Assembly: GCA_021831005.1 (NCBI GenBank)
Contig: JAKBNO010000037.1
Location: 1-10,111, forward strand
DNA from: Thermoplasmata archaeon
GTDB lineage: Archaea; Thermoplasmatota; Thermoplasmata; Thermoplasmatales; GCA-001856825
Direction: 5' to 3'
Length of the DNA: 10,111 nucleotides
How positions within the stretch are numbered: the first letter of the stretch is position 1; each line of letters opens with the position of its first letter. The notes under the pieces were generated by a model, which did not search any database, was not told where the DNA came from, and saw nothing but the letters and a program-made list of their open reading frames with translations. This document shows, piece after piece, positions 6,129 through 10,111 of this stretch. Made by a program: the position numbers and the translations under genes.

Positions 6129-7651
6129 TTTCTGAAAGATAGCGCAGCTAAGATTGCCCCGACCGCGAAAAGCACTAGTCCATATAGTGTAGTTGTAATG
6201 ATAATAGCACCTGAGATTAGGAAACCAGATGCGATGATTGCGCTGGAGTAATTGGGGTTCTTCTTTCTAGGCTGAGTCCTATTGATATTTCTTATAAGTT
6301 CAGGTATGCTTAGGTAGTCGTTTACCAGCTTCTCGATCCTCTTAGGAATTTCGAGGACTCTTCTCTTCAAGACCTTAAATGCAGCTTTTTCGTCCTTCAT
6401 AATTTCAGCAACTACCTCAATGAAATTGAAATTCTTATCGAGAGTCTTGCAGACTCCGTCTAGGATAACAGACATTCTCGCAAATAATGCAAGACCGTAC
6501 GGGAGTCTGAAAGGAAATCTCAAGAGGATCGTATTTGCCTTATGTACAAGTTCTTCGTATTCCATCTTGCTGATTTCCTCTCCTTCTAAGTCCTTGAAAA
6601 TGGTGCTAAGGACCTCTACCATGAATATTTTGTCTGCCATCGGGTCAATTAGGTCTATATCCACCAGAACATTGAGTAGATGCCTAGCGTCAAATGTGGA
6701 TAGATAGTAGTAACCCATGAGCAGTTTGTCTCTCATCTCTTCTGGCAGCTCGGAAGTCATTCCATAATCGAGTAAGACAAGTTTGTTGCTCTTGTTCCAT
6801 CCAATATTCCCTGGATGTGGGTCTGCATGGAAACGACCTTCCCGAAGTGCGAGTCTCAGAAATAGCTCGTCTAAGACCTTAGCAATTCTGGGAAGGTTGG
6901 CATTGTTCTGTTTCAGGGCGGCAATATCAGTGATCTTTATGAAGTCCATGAATTCCATGACTAGCACTTTCGATGATGAGACCTCTTTGTAAGGTTTCGG
7001 AACCATCACCTCCATTTCCAGTTCTAGTTCCTTTATCTTCTCACCAATAGTTTCTATTGATTCTACCTCTCTCTTGTAATCAAGTTCCAGTTCAAGACTA
7101 GTGAGAAATTGATCCGCAAAACTTGATAAAGAAAATGATTTGCCGGTAAACCGTTCCAGTAGGGCAACAAAAGCATAGATCTTATCCTTATCCTTCCTAA
7201 TTCGCTCTCTGATGTTTGGCCTGTTCACCTTCACGGCCACATCATGACCTTTGTATTTTGCCTTGTAAACCAACCCAAGACTTGCACCGGAGATTCCAGA
7301 CTTATCAAATTCCTCGAACACCTCGTCTAGTTTTCCGATCTCCGATTCTATGAGTTCCTTTACCGGTTCAAACGGAGGCATCGGTACGGAATCCTGTAAA
7401 TCGGTTAGTATCTCAATGTACTCCTCAGGTACGACATCTCTCCTGGAAGATAACATCTGACCTAACTTAATGAAGAGGGGACCGGATTTGATCATCGTGT
7501 CTCTGAGTTTGATAGCCTCAGCGATACTCTTTTTCCGATCGGGTGGTTCTCCCTTCGACTCAAGTATCCTCTGATAACGTCTCAGATATCGTGCTCGTGG
7601 GTAGTATCTGATAGCGACACCCAGACCCTTCAGTTTTCCAGTGAAAGTCAT
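6125..7651 (-). CDS. ABC1/UbiB/ADCK-family atypical kinase-like membrane protein
   Basis: Member of the protein-kinase-like family that supports quinone and isoprenoid-lipid metabolism in bacteria and mitochondria; the archaeal role is not established. Visible in 508 residues: the family-specific KxGQ motif 'KLGQ' (62-65), a modified alanine-rich loop 'SGASLGLVYKA' (121-131), the nucleotide lysine in 'VAVK' (138-141), 'ELELDYKREV' (187-196), the catalytic-loop equivalent 'HADPHPGN' (275-282), and 'DYG' for DFG (295-297). The C-terminus has two closely spaced hydrophobic segments (about 469-504), typical membrane anchors of this family. The loop usually reads ASIGQV; here Gln is replaced by Leu126. 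The ATG is supported by a TATA-like box about 25 bases upstream. It is monocistronic here and tail-to-tail with the heat-shock gene. Confidence 0.9.
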   Translation of the reverse strand: MTFTGKLKGLGVAIRYYPRARYLRRYQRILESKGEPPDRKKSIAEAIKLRDTMIKSGPLFIKLGQMLSSRRDVVPEEYIEILTDLQDSVPMPPFEPVKELIESEIGKLDEVFEEFDKSGISGASLGLVYKAKYKGHDVAVKVNRPNIRERIRKDKDKIYAFVALLERFTGKSFSLSSFADQFLTSLELELDYKREVESIETIGEKIKELELEMEVMVPKPYKEVSSSKVLVMEFMDFIKITDIAALKQNNANLPRIAKVLDELFLRLALREGRFHADPHPGNIGWNKSNKLVLLDYGMTSELPEEMRDKLLMGYYYLSTFDARHLLNVLVDIDLIDPMADKIFMVEVLSTIFKDLEGEEISKMEYEELVHKANTILLRFPFRLPYGLALFARMSVILDGVCKTLDKNFNFIEVVAEIMKDEKAAFKVLKRRVLEIPKRIEKLVNDYLSIPELIRNINRTQPRKKNPNYSSAIIASGFLISGAIIITTTLYGLVLFAVGAILAALSFRN

Positions 7652-7670
7652 TGTGGCATGAAGGTATTTG

Positions 7671-7680
7671 CCGTATAAGA
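7671..7680 (-). promoter_or_regulatory. TATA-like box of the ABC1-family gene
   Basis: Read on the minus strand this is TCTTATACGG, centred about 25 bases before the ATG at 7651. That is the leaderless spacing seen for other genes here. Confidence 0.4.
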
Positions 7681-7713
7681 ATATTCAATTAGCTCATATT
7701 GCTACTGGAAGGA

Positions 7714-7720
7714 TTTAAAT
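7714..7720 (+). promoter_or_regulatory. Candidate TATA box in the purA upstream region
   Basis: TTTAAAT would place a plus-strand start near 7741, giving purA a leader of about 88 bases and putting initiation inside the dyad at 7726-7745. A weaker box TTATTATC (7793-7800), about 32 bases before the purA ATG, is the alternative. Confidence 0.3.
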
Positions 7721-7725
7721 CGCCC

Positions 7726-7745
7726 AAACTTGATATCACAAGTTT
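7726..7745. repeat. Perfect 7-bp inverted repeat, possible operator
   Basis: AAACTTG and CAAGTTT are exact reverse complements separated by six bases (ATATCA). The element sits between the divergent ABC1-family gene and purA, just downstream of a TTTAAAT box. That position suits a regulator-binding site or a short leader hairpin. The function is inferred. Confidence 0.4.
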
Positions 7746-7828
7746 CCTCTGAAATTAGCGAGTTTGATTGCCCTAAATACGACAATGAAAAGTTATTATC
7801 TGTATTCAAATATGGGTAAAAGGTTCAA

Positions 7829-9043
7829 ATGGAGACCTTGACTCTTGTCGGATGCCAGTTTGGCGATGAAGGGAAAGGAAAGATCATCGATTACCTTTCG
7901 AAGGACTTCGATATCAATGTACGCTTCAATGGTGGGGAAAATGCTGGACACACTGTCGTAGTGGGAGACAAGACAATAAAGTACCATCTTGTTCCAGCTG
8001 GATTCCTCGGAGCTAAGACAGTAGTTATTTCAAACGGAGTCGTGATAAATCTAAGGAAACTCGTGGAAGAGATTGACTTTTTGAAACAATTTAAAGGCAA
8101 TTTCGATTTAAAGATCTCCGAAATGGCCCATGTCGTTACAGAATTGCATTTCAAGAGGGACAAATATCTGGAGCAACTCCGAGGAGCTGGACTTATAGGA
8201 ACCACTCTTAAGGGGATTGGTCCAGCATATGAATCAAAATTCGGACGTTATGGTATCAGGTTAGTTGACTTCAGAGATGTGAATAGGTTGAAAGAGAATC
8301 TTGACCTCTTGAGCAAGATTTACCAGATTCCATACGACGAAAAATATATCGATTCCCTTGTTCAAGATTATAATCAAATAAAGGGTTATCTCTTCGACAC
8401 TCGATCGTACTTAGAAACGGAATTGGAAGCAGGCAAGACGGCACTATTCGAAGCCGCTCAGGGAACTTTCATAGATGTGGAATCTGGCACATATCCGTTT
8501 GTGACTTCCTCCCATACTACGTCCGGAGGGGTGACCGTGGGAACGGGCCTTTCTCCGAAATATTTTTCAAAATTCATCGGTGTTGCAAAAGCTTACACCA
8601 CCCGAGTTGGAGAAGGAATGTTTCCTACCGAAATCTTCGGGACGGATGCGGACAAACTTAGAAAACTCGGCAATGAATTCGGAGCTACGACGGGAAGGCC
8701 AAGAAGGGTCGGTTATCTCGATATCCCTATGTTGAGGAAGGCGGTTAAATTGAATTCCCTCGATTACTTAGCACTGACCAAAGTCGACGTTTTAGGAAAG
8801 TTCGATAATATTAAGGTAGCAGTTTCATATGAATCCAATGGAACTGAAATCAAAGAATTTGATCCAATGCACGGTCCTGATAGAATCAACTATGAAAGTT
8901 TCAAGCCTTGGGGAGGTAGTGAAGGTAAACTCCAGGATTATGTGGAGTTCATTCAGGACGAACTTGGAGTGCCCATAGTTCTGATCGGGGTCGGGGAAAA
9001 GAGGGACGCAATAGAACTTAACGGGAAAATGGTGCTAACGTAA
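7829..9043 (+). CDS. purA: Adenylosuccinate synthetase
   Basis: Cytoplasmic enzyme joining IMP and aspartate with GTP to make adenylosuccinate, the first committed step to AMP. All hallmark motifs are present in 404 residues: 'GDEGKGK' (12-18) with the catalytic Asp13, 'NGGENAGHT' (34-42) with the catalytic His41, 'HLVPAG' (53-58), 'GTTLKGIGPAY' (124-134), 'FEAAQGTFIDVESGTYPFVT' (207-226), 'TRVGEGMFPTE' (258-268), the IMP/Asp loop 'GATTGRPRRVG' (285-295) and the guanine-recognition 'TKVD' (317-320). The length is slightly below the bacterial norm (about 430) but no motif is missing. One small change is SSH where SSN is usual at 227-229. The ATG at 7829 gives the standard short N-terminus before the first strand; the upstream AGGT is at best a weak ribosome site. 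Confidence 0.97.
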   Translation: METLTLVGCQFGDEGKGKIIDYLSKDFDINVRFNGGENAGHTVVVGDKTIKYHLVPAGFLGAKTVVISNGVVINLRKLVEEIDFLKQFKGNFDLKISEMAHVVTELHFKRDKYLEQLRGAGLIGTTLKGIGPAYESKFGRYGIRLVDFRDVNRLKENLDLLSKIYQIPYDEKYIDSLVQDYNQIKGYLFDTRSYLETELEAGKTALFEAAQGTFIDVESGTYPFVTSSHTTSGGVTVGTGLSPKYFSKFIGVAKAYTTRVGEGMFPTEIFGTDADKLRKLGNEFGATTGRPRRVGYLDIPMLRKAVKLNSLDYLALTKVDVLGKFDNIKVAVSYESNGTEIKEFDPMHGPDRINYESFKPWGGSEGKLQDYVEFIQDELGVPIVLIGVGEKRDAIELNGKMVLT

Positions 9044-9052
9044 AATTTAAAG
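9043..9052 (+). promoter_or_regulatory. TATA-like box of the PUA-protein gene
   Basis: AAAATTTAAA starts on the last base of the purA stop codon and is centred about 27 bases upstream of the GTG at 9075. This fits leaderless transcription and supports GTG as the start. Confidence 0.5.
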
Positions 9053-9074
9053 TTCCAGAAATTGTTCTAATGAG

Positions 9075-9503
9075 GTGAAGAGGCATTTTCTTTCTAAAAG
9101 GGAAACCAAAGAGTTCAAAAGTCTTCTGGATGGCTTTGGGATAGTAGTTGAGTCAAAGACTCTAGAAATAGAGGAGAATGACCACTCTACAGTCTATGAT
9201 GGTACGGTTCCGATACTAGTCAAATATCAAGACAAATGGCTGCCCACCCTCATAATCATGAGGTCCAAGGACTTTCCGAGGGTAATCATTGACCAGGGGG
9301 CCTATAATGGAATCAAGAACGGCGCAAATTTGTATTCTGCTGGAATTAAAAACATAGTTGGAAATCTCAAGAAGGGGTCTACCTGTATCATTGAAAATTT
9401 AGAGGGAAGACAGATTGGTTCTGCTTCTGTAGACTCAGAGGAAGTTGACATCCAGAGCAGGAAGAAAGGAGCTTATCTAAAAGTATACGAATTATACAGG
9501 TAG
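9075..9503 (+). CDS. PUA-domain RNA-binding protein (MCT-1/Tma20-like)
   Basis: Probable RNA- or ribosome-associated protein. The 142 residues split into an N-terminal pre-PUA part beginning 'KRHFLSKRETKEF' (2-14) and a C-terminal PUA domain. The PUA core reads 'VIIDQGAYNGIKNGANLYSAG' from 70 to 90 and matches the family pattern of VDxGA, then GAxVMxPG. It ends with 'EGRQIGSASVDSEE', like the GxAxxS strand. Eukaryotic relatives (MCT-1, Tma20) act in translation re-initiation and ribosome recycling; the archaeal role is unknown. The GTG start follows 32 bases after purA. An ATG five bases earlier (9070) meets TGA after one codon, so it is not the start. A TATA-like box precedes the gene, so it may be transcribed independently of purA. 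Confidence 0.8.
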   Translation: MKRHFLSKRETKEFKSLLDGFGIVVESKTLEIEENDHSTVYDGTVPILVKYQDKWLPTLIIMRSKDFPRVIIDQGAYNGIKNGANLYSAGIKNIVGNLKKGSTCIIENLEGRQIGSASVDSEEVDIQSRKKGAYLKVYELYR

Positions 9504-9504
9504 G

Positions 9505-9520
9505 AGAATACAGGTATTCT
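9505..9520. repeat. Near-perfect palindrome after the PUA gene
   Basis: AGAATAC and GTATTCT are exact reverse complements separated by two bases, directly after the stop codon at 9501-9503 and followed by GGATTTTA. It can form a hairpin with a six-base stem and CAGG loop, so a weak terminator is possible. As duplex DNA it could be an operator for the following gene. Confidence 0.35.
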
Positions 9521-9552
9521 GGATTTTACGCATTCAAGAAAGTTGAGAAGTG

Positions 9553-9560
9553 TTAAATAA
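9553..9560 (+). promoter_or_regulatory. TATA-like box of the M19 dipeptidase gene
   Basis: TTAAATAA is centred about 25 bases upstream of the GTG at 9581, the leaderless spacing. Short arms AAGTTG (9540-9545) and CAACTT (9568-9573) flank it as an imperfectly placed inverted repeat. Confidence 0.45.
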
Positions 9561-9580
9561 CAAAGCCCAACTTCAGTCTT

Positions 9581-10111
9581 GTGAAATTCATAGATCTGCA
9601 TCAGGACATGGGTATAACCTCTCAAAGAGAAGACGTAATTTCAGAGACTAAGCAATCGAATCTTGAAGAGATCAAGAAGTTCGAGGATGCAATTGTATTT
9701 GGGGTCAATTTCCCCCACATCTTCGTTGTCAACGATAGGGGGGACGAGTTAACCAGACAATATAGAACACCGTCGAGGGCGTCTGTAGCATTGTGGGATG
9801 ACTTGATGGAACAACTAAAATTCTACGGATACATCGAGAGAAAAGGACTTGTAAATCTGGTTCTGAACAAGGAAGATGTGAAGAAGAAAGGTACAAAGAT
9901 ACTTCTGAGCCTTGAAGGAACTGATTGTCTGAAGGATCCTTTTGATTTGTACCTTCTGAAGGACTTGGGGCTGAGAGCTGTTGGCCTCACCTGGAACTAT
10001 GATACAAAATTTGCAGCCGCTGCAATGTCCAGGAAGGATTATGGACTGACGGGATCGGGAGAAGAGCTGATAAGGATAGCAAATGAGCAGGGGATTTTGG
10101 TAGATGTCGCT
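9581..10111 (+). CDS. Membrane dipeptidase-like protein, peptidase family M19 (5' part)
   Basis: Zinc amidohydrolase-fold dipeptidase of the renal dipeptidase family; archaeal and bacterial members hydrolyse dipeptides, often including D-amino acids. The frame is open for 177 codons from GTG to the right edge with no stop, so the gene is cut by the window. Visible signatures are the first metal site 'DLHQD' (5-9, HxD), 'LLSLEGTD' (108-115) with Glu112 as the expected bridging metal ligand, and 'LGLRAVGLTWNYD' (129-141). Then comes 'GLTGSGEELIRIANEQGILVDV' (155-176), the stretch that normally runs straight into the DxSH metal motif beyond the edge. I see no signal peptide, so it is probably cytoplasmic. 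The GTG start leaves only three residues before DLHQD, as usual in this family, and a TATA-like box precedes it. Confidence 0.85.
   Translation, partial: MKFIDLHQDMGITSQREDVISETKQSNLEEIKKFEDAIVFGVNFPHIFVVNDRGDELTRQYRTPSRASVALWDDLMEQLKFYGYIERKGLVNLVLNKEDVKKKGTKILLSLEGTDCLKDPFDLYLLKDLGLRAVGLTWNYDTKFAAAAMSRKDYGLTGSGEELIRIANEQGILVDVA

Noticed and set aside
1..10111. CRISPR arrays, insertion sequences, integrase or attachment-site repeats
   Set aside because: I saw no regularly spaced repeats, transposase motifs or long direct or inverted repeats; the methyltransferase alone is not enough to call a mobile element.

Overview
This window looks like chromosomal DNA from an archaeon, most likely a member of the Thermoplasmata or relatives; the order-level call is inference. 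The evidence is threefold. First, there are archaeal protein types: a dUTPase built on the dCTP-deaminase fold, a GEENG-type phosphohexomutase, and a pre-PUA/PUA protein of the MCT-1 type. Second, short A/T-rich TATA-like boxes centred about 25-28 bases upstream of six start codons imply mostly leaderless transcripts. Third, the ammonium transporter instead carries GGTGATC, complementary to the archaeal 16S rRNA 3' end. Start codons are ATG, GTG and TTG, and GC content is moderate (low forties per cent by eye).

Layout. At the left edge is the 3' end of a plus-strand gene (to 138), possibly winged-helix. A 260-base spacer leads to a divergent Amt ammonium transporter (399-1742, plus). Convergent to it is a minus-strand pair, dut then a D12-class adenine methyltransferase (3201 down to 1961), joined by an ATGA stop/start overlap. 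A 40-base divergent promoter region (3202-3241) separates dut from a plus-strand series: a protein resembling a highly degenerate GHMP-fold kinase (3242-4306), a GlmM-type phosphohexomutase (4382-5716) and a small heat-shock protein (5757-6128). An ABC1/UbiB-family kinase-like protein (7651 down to 6125, minus) meets the heat-shock gene tail to tail, sharing a CTAG. The last series is on plus: purA (7829-9043), a PUA-domain RNA-binding protein (9075-9503), and the first 177 codons of an M19 dipeptidase running off the right edge.

Functionally this is mainly a housekeeping region: nitrogen uptake, nucleotide-pool hygiene and purine synthesis, amino-sugar phosphate metabolism, proteostasis, and a probable lipid/quinone-linked kinase. 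I see no CRISPR array, insertion sequence, tRNA, rRNA or integrated element. The most interesting item is the GHMP-like protein, which lacks the usual glycine-rich ATP loop and could be a lineage-specific mevalonate-pathway kinase. The dut-methyltransferase pair is next. I found no convincing new multi-gene defence or mobile system.
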